Shown here one piece after another: positions 19,301 through 27,695 of a stretch of DNA of 48,688 nt. Origin of the DNA: Sphingomonas palustris. Lineage in GTDB: Bacteria > Pseudomonadota > Alphaproteobacteria > Sphingomonadales > Sphingomonadaceae. The stretch spans positions 1 through 48,688 of the forward strand of contig JAMFSI010000074.1 of the NCBI GenBank assembly GCA_026225215.1, written 5' to 3'. Positions within the stretch are counted from its first letter, which is position 1; each line of letters begins with the position of its first letter. Under the pieces are notes generated by a model that was not told where the DNA came from, did not search any database, and was given only the letters and a program-made list of their open reading frames with translations. Made by a program: the position numbers and the translations under genes.

Positions 19301-19960
19301 CACCATCGGTGGCTGCCACGCCCCCGGACCGAACCACGCATCATAGGATGCCGCGCAACGCTGCAGCCAGCTTTCCACCGCGTCCGGTCCCAGCCGCAAC
19401 GACAGGCCCGCCAATGCGCCGCTCATCGCCGCATCGCCGCGCGCTTCCGCACTCACCAGCAGATCGGCCAGCACTTGCCGCGCCAGCATCGCGCGTTCGC
19501 GATCCTCCATCGGCCGGGCACCGGAGATCAGCCCGGCTTCCTCGGGGAAGGCCGCCAGCAGCCATTGCGCAAAGGCATGGATCGTATCGATGCGCAGCCC
19601 GCCACCGGGACAATCGAGCACCGCCGCGAACAAGGTCCGCGCGTGAGCCAGCGCGCTTTGCTCGATACCGCCACCGATGGCCTGAAGGTCCGCCGCGAGT
19701 GGGACGTCCCCCAGCCGTACCCAGCGCGCCAGCGTATCGTTGATCCGCGTCGCCATTTCGGTGGCGCCGGCCTTGGTAAAGGTCAGGCACAGGATCTGAT
19801 CGGGGCGCACGCCGTCGAGCAGCAGTCGCAACACCCGCGCCGACAGCACCTGGGTCTTGCCGGTCCCCGCCGAAGCCGACAGCCACACGCTGTCGCGGGG
19901 GTCCACCGCAGCACTTTGATTACCAGCGAGCGGATAAAGTTTTGGCGTGGGCGCGCTCAT
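16394..19960 (-). CDS. addA: AddA helicase-nuclease subunit
   Basis: 1188 residues, an alphaproteobacterial AddA. With AddB it processes double-strand breaks to 3' ends for RecA loading. UvrD-type motifs are visible: Walker A SASAGTGKTQV (Lys35), LIDFDDQI, ILVDEAQDTN, VVGDYKQAIFGFQG, MTVHGAKGLQAPIVIL and LLYVAMTRAEEAL. The C-terminal RecB-like nuclease domain has GTIDRLLIG followed by LVDFKTA with the DxK catalytic pair. The start overlaps the addB stop by four bases, so translation is coupled. Nothing looks broken. Confidence 0.96.
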   Translation of the reverse strand: MSAPTPKLYPLAGNQSAAVDPRDSVWLSASAGTGKTQVLSARVLRLLLDGVRPDQILCLTFTKAGATEMATRINDTLARWVRLGDVPLAADLQAIGGGIEQSALAHARTLFAAVLDCPGGGLRIDTIHAFAQWLLAAFPEEAGLISGARPMEDRERAMLARQVLADLLVSAEARGDAAMSGALAGLSLRLGPDAVESWLQRCAASYDAWFGPGAWQPPMVAAVHRLLGLPADADAAGLALHCADEIFDTLSLRRCLAANRQWQAKTGQDRAEIIAWWLEQEAEQRLARIDDLHGAFYTQKGEPRSATSLVKFHEAYPEDVERIGACIEAVRARRALLDLAGWLAPALELGRAFALAWDEAKAREGLIDFDDQIRRAADLLHRSDMADWIRYKLDRRFDHILVDEAQDTNAAQWRIITALTGDFFAGEGARGDAMRTLFVVGDYKQAIFGFQGTSPENFRAAQDAFRAIMADAAVNARALRDGPPLRELRELGLERSFRTASPVLNFVDRAIAQIGHEAFGLAEAPEPHIGEERPGYVALWRPVGLKAEDGFGEDVIDEAADADDEGEQSWLGQSDRLLAEQIAQQIKHWLDSGFPLVKGVKPGELPRRASAGDVMVLVRKRGALAALIVARLHAAGVPVAGVDRLRLGAPLAVRDLVAALRFAAQPLDDLNCAALLVSPLIGWSQEQLLAHGWRPKGAHLWEHLRRLSAPDVATAMAQLTDLLAIADYEPVQALLHWLLVGPWDGRRKLVARLGREANDPIDELLNAANAFAATATPSLVGFLAWFDAGSGELKREAGGAADLVRVMTVHGAKGLQAPIVILADATGNPEKSRGSDLVLVDPHSAETVTPRRIPLPGLRKEEKVGRIADAGAAVARAESEEHWRLLYVAMTRAEEALFITGALGSREKVPAPGSWYARLAEVLQVEEDAEDWLADPIWNARREHGAMPALAESRWGAASKSIELPLPPALPGWLTRDIGAEPRPPRPLAPSALGEDDAPDPPLASGADPTVLAAAARRGTLIHRLLERLPAVAPDQREAAARRWLARQAADTAEAVRGEIAASALAVITDPRWAELFAPEALAEVPIAALVGTRMVAGTIDRLLIGPTRIRLVDFKTARRPPATLTQVPAATLRQIAAYAAALAGTYPGRTVEAALLYTQTPALIEVPAATLAEHKLALLEAQESLGA

Positions 19961-22900
19961 GACTGCTCACCCTGGCGATCAAGCCGCCACAGCCATTCCT
20001 CCAGCCGCATCAGTTGATCGTAATCATTATAGCCGCCGACATCGAGATTGAGCCGCGCGGTAAACGCCGTATCGCCCTTGATCCAGGCATCGATCGCCTC
20101 GCGCAGGAAATCGGCGGTGATCGCGAGAAACTGCTCGCGCGGCACGCCGCTCTTCTTCTTGCCTTCCAGGATCGGCTCGACCCAATAGCCGAACTGATCC
20201 TTCTTCTTGCCCAGCGACCAATATTCGAAGCGCTCCGGCTCACCGGCGATGTCGGCGAAGCCACCCGCCTGCGCGATCAAGCCCAGCGTGCCCAATTGCA
20301 GCGAATAGCCGTTCTCGACCATCTTGCCTGACGGCGGCAGCCCGGTCTTGTAATCGACGATTCCCAGCCGGCCATCGGCGAGCCGATCGATGCGATCGGC
20401 GCGGCCATGGACGCGCACCCCGTCGAACTGCATCTCGCCCCAACATTCGGTGGCGGCGACGCTGCGCCCTTCCTCGACCTGCATTCGCGTCACTTCAGCG
20501 CCGATCCAGTCCAACGCCGCCATCAGCCGGGGCCGCCACAGCGCCCGCATCAGCGGATGCGCGCTCATCCCGTCGAGTTCGGCTTCGGCGATCCCCCGCA
20601 ACGCCGCCGGATCACCCCCGGATTTGTGCCATTTATCGAGGATATCGTGCACCGCGCTGCCCTTGAGCGCGGCGCTGGGCTCGGCGTCGAGCCCGTCGAT
20701 CGCCGACAGCCGCAGGATCGCGCTGGCATAGAATTGATAAGGATCGCTGCGCAGCCGATCGAGCCCGGTCGCGGAAATATCGACGTGCCGCTGCTCCGCG
20801 CTAGGGCGCGGCTGCGGGCGGAGATAGGCGGGAGCCGGAGGGGCATCTTCGATCGCCGCGCCCAGCTTTTGCGCTTCGTATTCGCGGTGTTTTTCGGCGA
20901 GGTCGCTGCCGAGCATCGCTGCCACCCGCAGCACGAAGCGCGAGGGGATCACCGGGCCGCCCTCGTCCCGACGCGCCCAGCTCAGCACGACTTCAGGCGC
21001 GCCCATTGCGCCCGCCAGATCATGCGCGGCCAGGCCGATGCGAAAATCCGCGCCGGGCACACCGAGATGGCGCAGCACCGCTGGCGGCAGCAGGGGGTCG
21101 GGCGTGGCCGCGCCCGGCCAGGTGCCCTCGGTCAGCCCGGCACAAATCACCAGATCGGCGCGGCTCATCCGCGCTTCCAGCAAGCCATAGATCGCCAGGC
21201 GTGGATGGCCGCCCCATGGTGGACGCACCGCGACGCGGTCCATCTCCGCGCGCAGCAGGGCGGCCAATTCGCGCGGATGCAGCAGCGTGCCGACATCGCG
21301 TGCGGCGTCGCGCAGATCCTCGACGAAGGCGGCGAGCGCGCGACCGTCGGCCTTGCCCCAGATGCCGTTGCCGCAGAGCGCTTCAGCGGCGGTAATCAGT
21401 CGGTCGAGCAGGTCGGCGAGCGGTACTTCAGCATCTGCCAGCATCAGCGGGGCGAGGATCGCTTCGACCTCCGCCCACCATCCCGCCATCCGGGAAATTC
21501 TTAAATCCTCCTCCGCTGGGGGAGGTGGCTCGCGCAGCGAGACGGGAGGATTGTAGTGGTGCCGCCTTGCCACAGGATTCACCAATTCGCGCAAACTCGC
21601 CAACCCCGGCGCAGGCCTTGGTCCACGCAATGCAAGATCGAGCGCCCGCACCTGGTCCAACCACGCCGGACGCCCCTCCCCCTCTCGCACCAGCGGATGC
21701 GACAGCAGCGCGATCAACGGGACCGGCGCCGCCGCCTCACCCATCACTTCGGCCAGCAACAACAGCACCCGGCCCGCAGCAGTCTGCGGCAATGGACGCC
21801 CGGCACTATCGTCGGCGGCAATCTGCCAGCGCCGCAATTGCGCCACCACCCGGCTCGCCAGGGCGCGATCAGGCGTAACCAGCGCGACGCGGTATTCGGG
21901 CTGCTCAAGCGCCTGACGGATCAGCACGGCAATGGCCAGCGCTTCGGCGCCAGGATGCTCGCTCTCCATCAGCCGCACTCCCGCCAGCCGCCGCTGCGGC
22001 TTGGGCAGGTCAACCCAGCGCGGGCAAGCCAGTGGCGGCAAAAACAGGCTGGAAATCGCGCGGCTGCGTGCCGGTGGCGCCGCCCCCAACCCGGCGCGAT
22101 GCCACGGCCGTACTTCCTCGCGGGCGATGCCCATGCGGTGGAGCAACAGCTTCAGATGATATTGCGGATGGGTGACGGCATCGTCACGCCCGAACGGCGG
22201 TTCGCCGGGCGCTTCGGCATTGCCGGCACGGCCGAGCAAATCCCACAAGCCATCATCGAGCGTAAGATCGAGATCGGGCAGGATCACCGCACCTTGCGGC
22301 AATCCGGCGACCACCCGCAGCAACCGCGCAATCGCCGGCGATGCACTGGTGACACCTGCGGCTACGATCGGATGCTCGGGCGGCACCTGCGACCAACGCC
22401 GGGCCGCAGCATCGAGCAGAAGATTGCGCCGCGTCGGCGCATCGACTTCACCGCGCGCATCGAGTTCCGCGTGCCAATGCGCCCAGACCTTGAGAAAACC
22501 GACGCTGCTGCGCTGCCAATGCCGCGATTGATCGCCGATGATGCCGACAATCTCCTCATCGACCAGCCGCGCCGCATCGATCCCCTCGACCAGCAGCCGG
22601 TCGATGGTCTGGGCGATTGCCCGCGCCTGCCGCAGCAGCGCTGCGCCGCGCGCCAGTGCTTCATCGCCCTGGACAGTCCGCAGATGCTCGGCCAGTCGCA
22701 GCCAGCGCCGCGTCGGCGCGGCGGCGGGAGGAATCTCCGCCAGGTCATCGTCGATCGGATCGAGCTGCGCCCCCAGCGCCTCATCGAGATCGAGATCGCC
22801 GACCACCACCAGGCGCGGCAACAGCAGTCCGCCGCCCGACAAGCGGACAAAGGCCTCGGTAACGATGCGCACCGCCCGCTGGCTGGGCAACAGCAGCGTC

Positions 22901-23034
22901 AGCCGCGCCAGCCCGACCTCGCTGTCACCATAGCGCGGGATCAGCCCGGCGACGAGCGCATCGGCAAAGCCGCGATGCGCAGCGATCGAATAAATTTTGG
23001 GCGCGTAAACTCGTGCGCCCTCTTCTTCAGGCAC
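19957..23034 (-). CDS. addB: AddB nuclease subunit, with a repeat-encoded insertion
   Basis: 1025 residues. AddB has an inactivated helicase fold and a C-terminal nuclease domain: VHGRADRIDRLADGRLGIVDYKTGLPPSG contains the D-x-K site. The four-Cys iron-sulfur staple of Bacillus AddB is absent (the place of the first Cys reads SDPYQFYAS), as expected for the alphaproteobacterial type. Residues about 496-511 (PPVSLREPPPPAEEDL) are encoded by a family A palindromic repeat that keeps the frame open. The start overlaps murU by eight bases and the stop overlaps addA by four. Function should be intact if the insertion lies in a surface loop. Confidence 0.94.
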   Translation of the reverse strand: MPEEEGARVYAPKIYSIAAHRGFADALVAGLIPRYGDSEVGLARLTLLLPSQRAVRIVTEAFVRLSGGGLLLPRLVVVGDLDLDEALGAQLDPIDDDLAEIPPAAAPTRRWLRLAEHLRTVQGDEALARGAALLRQARAIAQTIDRLLVEGIDAARLVDEEIVGIIGDQSRHWQRSSVGFLKVWAHWHAELDARGEVDAPTRRNLLLDAAARRWSQVPPEHPIVAAGVTSASPAIARLLRVVAGLPQGAVILPDLDLTLDDGLWDLLGRAGNAEAPGEPPFGRDDAVTHPQYHLKLLLHRMGIAREEVRPWHRAGLGAAPPARSRAISSLFLPPLACPRWVDLPKPQRRLAGVRLMESEHPGAEALAIAVLIRQALEQPEYRVALVTPDRALASRVVAQLRRWQIAADDSAGRPLPQTAAGRVLLLLAEVMGEAAAPVPLIALLSHPLVREGEGRPAWLDQVRALDLALRGPRPAPGLASLRELVNPVARRHHYNPPVSLREPPPPAEEDLRISRMAGWWAEVEAILAPLMLADAEVPLADLLDRLITAAEALCGNGIWGKADGRALAAFVEDLRDAARDVGTLLHPRELAALLRAEMDRVAVRPPWGGHPRLAIYGLLEARMSRADLVICAGLTEGTWPGAATPDPLLPPAVLRHLGVPGADFRIGLAAHDLAGAMGAPEVVLSWARRDEGGPVIPSRFVLRVAAMLGSDLAEKHREYEAQKLGAAIEDAPPAPAYLRPQPRPSAEQRHVDISATGLDRLRSDPYQFYASAILRLSAIDGLDAEPSAALKGSAVHDILDKWHKSGGDPAALRGIAEAELDGMSAHPLMRALWRPRLMAALDWIGAEVTRMQVEEGRSVAATECWGEMQFDGVRVHGRADRIDRLADGRLGIVDYKTGLPPSGKMVENGYSLQLGTLGLIAQAGGFADIAGEPERFEYWSLGKKKDQFGYWVEPILEGKKKSGVPREQFLAITADFLREAIDAWIKGDTAFTARLNLDVGGYNDYDQLMRLEEWLWRLDRQGEQS
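21503..21549. repeat. Family A REP-like repeat inside addB
   Basis: The sequence aaatcctcc..., GGAGGTGGCTCGCG, CAGCGAGACGG matches the units at 2756-2900, differing from the second unit by about one base over the GGAGGTGGC..GACGG core. It is in frame with addB and adds about 16 residues. Confidence 0.85.
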
Positions 23035-23773
23035 GAGTCAGCCGGGCTTCGGTCGGGGCAATGTCTTGCGGCTTGCCGACCTCGAACCACTCGCCGGTAT
23101 GCACCAACCCATAGAGCCGCCGCTCGGCGATGGCCCGGCTCCACAGCACCATGGTCGAGAACGGCCCCTCGGGCGCGTCGCGCAGCAGCCGATGCGAGAC
23201 CAGCTGAATACCCGTGTAGATAAACGGCGCCACCCGATCCGGCCGGCGGCGATCGATACGGCCCAGCGGATCGAGATGAAAATCGCCCAGGCCAATGTAA
23301 TTATGGGCGTTGTGATGGCGGACCACCAACAGCAGCGCGTCCATCTCCTCGGGGCGCCAGGCCAATGACAATTCCCGGAACAGATTGCGGGGGCCATCGA
23401 GCCAGACATTGTCGCTGTTAAGGCAGAAAAACGGATCGGGCAGCCAAGGGAGCGCCTTGACCAAACCGCCACCGGTTTCGAGCAATTGTTCGCGTTCGTC
23501 GGAAATCCGCACGGCAGGCGCGGTCCGCCGCGTGACATGCGCCTCTAAAGCATCGGGGAGGTAATGGACATTGACCACCGCCCGAGCGACGCCAGCCTCG
23601 GCCAGCCGATCCAGGGCGTGATCGATCAGCGGTTTGCCGGCGACCGCCACCATCGGTTTAGGCCGCGTCGCAGTCAGCGGCCGCATCCGCTTGCCCAGCC
23701 CGGCGGCCAGCACCATCGCCGTATCGCTGGCGAGCGGATGCATCCCCTTTGCGGCGCTGTCGTCCAGACTCAT
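23027..23773 (-). CDS. murU: N-acetylmuramate-1-phosphate uridylyltransferase (MurU-like)
   Basis: 248 residues with the nucleotidyltransferase signature MVLAAGLGKRMRPLTATRPK, followed by GKPLIDHALD, and ending in FEVGKPQDIAPTEARL. MurU joins UTP and MurNAc-1-phosphate to UDP-MurNAc, so recycled cell-wall sugar bypasses the fosfomycin-sensitive step. The gene follows the matching kinase with a four-base overlap (ATGA at 23770-23773), which supports both the assignment and the ATG at 23773; a later ATG at 23743 is possible. A general sugar nucleotidyltransferase is the alternative. Confidence 0.85.
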   Translation of the reverse strand: MSLDDSAAKGMHPLASDTAMVLAAGLGKRMRPLTATRPKPMVAVAGKPLIDHALDRLAEAGVARAVVNVHYLPDALEAHVTRRTAPAVRISDEREQLLETGGGLVKALPWLPDPFFCLNSDNVWLDGPRNLFRELSLAWRPEEMDALLLVVRHHNAHNYIGLGDFHLDPLGRIDRRRPDRVAPFIYTGIQLVSHRLLRDAPEGPFSTMVLWSRAIAERRLYGLVHTGEWFEVGKPQDIAPTEARLTRA

Positions 23774-24768
23774 ACCGAAAACACGCCGCCAAGATCCTGC
23801 CGGATTGGGTCGGGAATATTAGCGTCGAACCAGCGCGCGACCGGCGCCAGCGCGGGATGCGCCAGATCGCGCTCGAGCAAAGCCCACACTCGGGGAATCA
23901 GCTCCAGATAGCGCGGCTTGCCATCGCGTCGCCACAGCCGCACGAAAATGCCGATGATCTTGGCGTTGCGCTGCGCCCCGAGGCGAGCATAATCGCCCAG
24001 GAACTCTTCAGCATCGGCACCGCTCGCCTGGCAATAGCGGTCGAACATCGCCGCTTCCAGATCGGGCGACACGTCGCGCCGGGCATCCTGCAACAGCGAG
24101 ACCAGATCATAGGCGCGGTGGCCGACCAGCGCGTCCTGGAAATCGAGCAGCCCCTGCTTTTGCAGCGAATCGAGCAGCATGATGTTCTCGGCATGATAGT
24201 CGCGCAGCACGGTTACGCCCGAGCGCTGGCGCCGCAACACCGGCATCAGCACCTCCTGCCAGGCATAGGCATAATCATTGCCATCGACATAGAGGTTCCG
24301 CGCCGGGCAGAACCAGTCGAGCAGCAGCTTGGCCTCGCGCTGATAAACGCTGATGCCGTAATCGGTAAAAGGCCCCGACGGCACCCGATGCAAGCGCACC
24401 AGCGCATCGACGGCGGCGGCATAGACCTCCTGTTCGTCATCGGGCCACTCATCGAGATAATCCCGCATCCGCGTGGTGCCGAAATCCTCCAGCATCACCA
24501 GCCCGCGCTCCTCGTCCTTATGGAAGATGCGGGGCGCGCGCATGCCATTGGTATCGAGCCACTGCGCCACGCGCAGGAACGGTACCGGGTTCTCATGCGG
24601 CGGCGGCGCGTCCATCAGCATCGCGGTGCGCTGCTGCTCACCTTGGCCCCGGCGCAAGCGGAAATAGCGGCGGAACGAGGCATCGCCGGGCAGCGGCTCG
24701 ACCTCCGCGCCCAGCCAGCCGGCGGCGGCGAGAAAGGCGTCCAGCCCTTGAGGAAGGTTTTCGTTCAT
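23770..24768 (-). CDS. amgK: N-acetylmuramate / N-acetylglucosamine anomeric kinase (AmgK-like)
   Basis: 332 residues, phosphotransferase (APH) fold: LPGDASFRRYFR at the N-terminus, VMLEDFG, the catalytic loop VLRDYHAENIMLL and the metal site LLDFQDAL. AmgK phosphorylates free MurNAc at C1, supplying MurU. The ATG at 24768 is chosen because it forms an ATGA overlap with the tsaE stop; ATGs further upstream would give longer overlaps. Together with murU this makes a short peptidoglycan recycling route, known from Pseudomonas and Caulobacter. Confidence 0.87.
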   Translation of the reverse strand: MNENLPQGLDAFLAAAGWLGAEVEPLPGDASFRRYFRLRRGQGEQQRTAMLMDAPPPHENPVPFLRVAQWLDTNGMRAPRIFHKDEERGLVMLEDFGTTRMRDYLDEWPDDEQEVYAAAVDALVRLHRVPSGPFTDYGISVYQREAKLLLDWFCPARNLYVDGNDYAYAWQEVLMPVLRRQRSGVTVLRDYHAENIMLLDSLQKQGLLDFQDALVGHRAYDLVSLLQDARRDVSPDLEAAMFDRYCQASGADAEEFLGDYARLGAQRNAKIIGIFVRLWRRDGKPRYLELIPRVWALLERDLAHPALAPVARWFDANIPDPIRQDLGGVFSV

Positions 24769-25256
24769 TGGCCGATCCATGGCGCGCGCAATACCCAATC
24801 CGGCCCCGCTTCGACAATGGCCTGTCGTCGTTCACCAACAGATTCCGGTGCGATTTCGAGGCGGATCGAGAGGCAGGCCGGCTCGTGAGCAAAACCACCG
24901 GCCTTTTCAGGCCATTCGGCGATCAGCGCGGCGCCCTGCCGGTAATCGTCCACTCCGATTTCAGCCGCTTCTTCCGGGGTCGCCAGACGATAGAAATCGG
25001 CATGGACTACCGGCAAGCGCACCGCCGGCGGCTCATAGAGTTCCACGATCGAGAAGCTCGGCGACGGCACTTCGCCAACATGGCCCAGCGCCTGCAGGAT
25101 CGCCCGGGCCAGCGTGGTCTTGCCCGCGCCCAAGGTGCCGCTCAGGGCGACGACATCGCCGGGGCGCAACGCTGCCGCAATCTGCCCGGCAAACCGCGCG
25201 GTGGCGGCGAGATCGGGCAATGCCAGGATTTGTGGCCCCGCTCCTGCCCCAGTCAT
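24765..25256 (-). CDS. tsaE: tRNA t6A37 synthesis ATPase TsaE
   Basis: 163 residues from ATG 25256. Walker A GTLGAGKTTLARA, SPSFSIVELYE, VHADFYRL and LIAEWPEK are the family landmarks. TsaE works with TsaB and TsaD in making N6-threonylcarbamoyladenosine in tRNAs that read ANN codons. The 73 in-frame residues upstream overlap the kinase gene and are not coding in this frame. The start overlaps the divL stop by four bases and the stop overlaps amgK by four. Confidence 0.95.
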   Translation of the reverse strand: MTGAGAGPQILALPDLAATARFAGQIAAALRPGDVVALSGTLGAGKTTLARAILQALGHVGEVPSPSFSIVELYEPPAVRLPVVHADFYRLATPEEAAEIGVDDYRQGAALIAEWPEKAGGFAHEPACLSIRLEIAPESVGERRQAIVEAGPDWVLRAPWIGQ

Positions 25257-27616
25257 GGCAGATCGACGATCGCGGCGGTGCCCGCGCCCAACTCGGACAG
25301 CAGTTCGAGATGGCCACCATGCGCTTCGATCAACTGCCGGGCCAGCGGCAGGCCCAGGCCATGCCGCCGATCCACCACCTTGCCGTCGACCGACAGTTTG
25401 AGCCCATCGAGCGCCCGCGTCAGCATCGCCGGGTCCATGCCGGGGCCGTTGTCCGACACCACGATCCGCGCCCAATCCTGGCCCTTCACGCGCCGACGCG
25501 ACAATTCCACCAGGATGCGCCCCCCCGGCGGCGTCGCGGCGATGGCATTGTCGACAAGGTGGCCGAGCGCCCGGCCGAGCCGCCGCGGATCGACATTGAC
25601 TCGGCCCGCGGTCTTGTTGCCACGCAAGTCGAGCGCCAGCTTGCCATCGCGCAGGCGCTGCGCCCGCTCTTCCACCAGCCGCGTCACGAAGGGCAGCAAT
25701 TCGACCTCTTCGCGCGCCAGCGGCAGCATCCCCGCTTCGCTCTGCGAGAGATCGAGGACATTTTCGATCTGGTCGGAGACCCGCGCCACCGAGACCAGGA
25801 TCGCCTCGATATATTCGCGGCCCGAAGCATTGAGATCGCCACCGAGCCCCGCCTGCAGCAGTTCGGCGAAGCCGCCGATAGAGGTGAGCGGCGTGCGGAA
25901 TTCATAGCTCATATTGGCGAGGAACCGTGTCTTGATCGCATCGGCCTCGACCAGCGCGACATTGCGCTCGCGCAAGGCATCCTCGGCCTTTTGCGAATCG
26001 GTGATGTCGAGCACGGTCAGCAGCCCGTTGCCGTCGGGCAGCGGCACCCCGGCAAATTCCAGCGTGCGACCATCGGCCAGCGCCACGCGCCCGCCGGTCT
26101 GGCTGCGCTGCAAGGTCGCCGCGCGCACGACATCGCCCACGCCCTTGACCTGCGCCGGCTTGGCCAAACAGGGGGCGATGCGCTCGAGCAGCGCCTCGAT
26201 ATGCGGATGGGTATCGAGCAGGTCCGGCTCGAGCCCCCAGGCAGCGGCAAAGCGGCGATTCCACAATTGCATCCGGCCATCGGGGGCAAACACCGCCACC
26301 GCCTCGAACAGGCTATCGAAAGTCGCAGTGCGGGTGCGCAGCAGCGTGTCGCGCATCGCTGAGAGCCGCAATTGCTCGGTACGGTCTTCGACGATCAGCA
26401 ACATCCCGCCATCGGGCAATTGCTGAGCCACGACGCGCAGATGCGTGCCATCGGATAGTGGCCACGCTTCCTCGATCGCACCATTGGCGGTGAACCATTG
26501 CTGGCGCTCGCGCCGCCACGCCGGGAAATCGCGCACCTCGGGCAAACGCCCGGCCTCGCGCGCCAGATCGAGAATCCGCTCGAACACCGGCAGATTGGCT
26601 ATTGTCGGCGGAGTCAGCGCGAACAGTCGCTGGAAATGCTGATTGGCAAAGGTCAGCTGACGCCGGGCATCGAACTGCGCCACACCCGCCGACAGCTGAT
26701 CGAGCATCGCCCGCTGCGCCTCGCGAAAGGCACGGAACGATCGCGACAGCTGCTCCATATCTTCGACATCGATGGCATAGCCGGCCACGCCCTCGTCACC
26801 GAGCGGCAGATCGCTGACCCTGAGCGCGCGCCGCTGACCGCCGATGGTAGAGGTCACCATGCGCTCGATCGGGGCCTGCCGCTGCGCTGCGGTCAATGCG
26901 ACCTCGGCGGGATTCTGGCCATCGGTGGGCTCGACCAGCTCGGTCCCCGCCGCAACCACCGCGTCCGCACCAGCGCCGCCCACCGCCGTGACATAAGCGG
27001 AATTGACCAGCCGCAGCTGCCCCTCGGGTCCGCGAAACCACATCGGGATCGGCGCAGCCTCGATCAGCCCGACCAGCGCCGCGAAATCGGATCGCGCCCG
27101 CTCCGCCTCGGCGCGCAACCGATCGAGTTCGCCTTCGCTCTCGCTGGCGTCGAAGGCCCAGACCAGCGCCGCGCCGCCGGGCGATACCGCCGGATCGGCG
27201 AGATGCCCACGCAGCGCGATATTGCGCCGTGATCCACGCGGCGAGACCTTGAGAATAAACGGCGTCGCGGTTTTCTGGGTGCGGCGGACCGCCGCTGCCA
27301 GCGCGTCGGCCTCGGCCTCGCTTAACCCGTGTTCACCCGCCGCGCTGCCGCCCAACTCGCTCAGGAACTGCGGCACATGGTCGAGCCCGAGCCACGCTGC
27401 GAAACGCGGCGGCGCCTCGATCCGGCCATCGGCGCGCACCAGCAACGGCACCGTCGGCGATTCATCCACCATCCGCGCCAGCCGCCGCGCCTGCCGCAAG
27501 CTGACCGCAGCACGTTTTTCGCGCCCGCGGGCCGATACGATCGCCCAGCCCGCCGCCACCGTCCACGCGGCCAGCATCAAGCCGATCAGCACTAACGCAA
27601 GCTGGGAAAGGATCAT
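25253..27616 (-). CDS. divL: DivL-like multi-PAS histidine-kinase homologue with Tyr in place of the phospho-His
   Basis: 787 residues. One N-terminal membrane helix (about 5-27), then PAS-like domains (about 180-300, 310-430 and 430-540), a dimerisation helix and an ATPase domain. The H-box reads NMSYEFRTPLTSIGGF: Tyr571 replaces the His that is normally phosphorylated, as in Caulobacter DivL. The ATP-binding motifs remain: DNAIAATPPGG (N box), VVSDNGPGMD (G1), HGLGLPLARQL (G2). In Caulobacter, DivL helps control the CckA-CtrA cell-cycle pathway as a sensor of DivK; the same is likely here. It is the first gene of the operon that runs to trxA. The mobile element inserted 80 bases upstream may have changed its promoter. 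Confidence 0.88.
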   Translation of the reverse strand: MILSQLALVLIGLMLAAWTVAAGWAIVSARGREKRAAVSLRQARRLARMVDESPTVPLLVRADGRIEAPPRFAAWLGLDHVPQFLSELGGSAAGEHGLSEAEADALAAAVRRTQKTATPFILKVSPRGSRRNIALRGHLADPAVSPGGAALVWAFDASESEGELDRLRAEAERARSDFAALVGLIEAAPIPMWFRGPEGQLRLVNSAYVTAVGGAGADAVVAAGTELVEPTDGQNPAEVALTAAQRQAPIERMVTSTIGGQRRALRVSDLPLGDEGVAGYAIDVEDMEQLSRSFRAFREAQRAMLDQLSAGVAQFDARRQLTFANQHFQRLFALTPPTIANLPVFERILDLAREAGRLPEVRDFPAWRRERQQWFTANGAIEEAWPLSDGTHLRVVAQQLPDGGMLLIVEDRTEQLRLSAMRDTLLRTRTATFDSLFEAVAVFAPDGRMQLWNRRFAAAWGLEPDLLDTHPHIEALLERIAPCLAKPAQVKGVGDVVRAATLQRSQTGGRVALADGRTLEFAGVPLPDGNGLLTVLDITDSQKAEDALRERNVALVEADAIKTRFLANMSYEFRTPLTSIGGFAELLQAGLGGDLNASGREYIEAILVSVARVSDQIENVLDLSQSEAGMLPLAREEVELLPFVTRLVEERAQRLRDGKLALDLRGNKTAGRVNVDPRRLGRALGHLVDNAIAATPPGGRILVELSRRRVKGQDWARIVVSDNGPGMDPAMLTRALDGLKLSVDGKVVDRRHGLGLPLARQLIEAHGGHLELLSELGAGTAAIVDLP

Positions 27617-27686
27617 GCCGATGCGCTATGCGGGTGCGCGCCGGATTACAACCGCCGCGCTGAAGTCCTTTGATTTTGTGAAGGAT

Positions 27687-27695
27687 CGAAAATTA
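27687..27695. repeat. Left 9-bp direct repeat (putative target duplication)
   Basis: CGAAAATTA, immediately outside the left inverted end of the element. The identical nine bases occur at 28588-28596 outside the right end. Confidence 0.8.
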
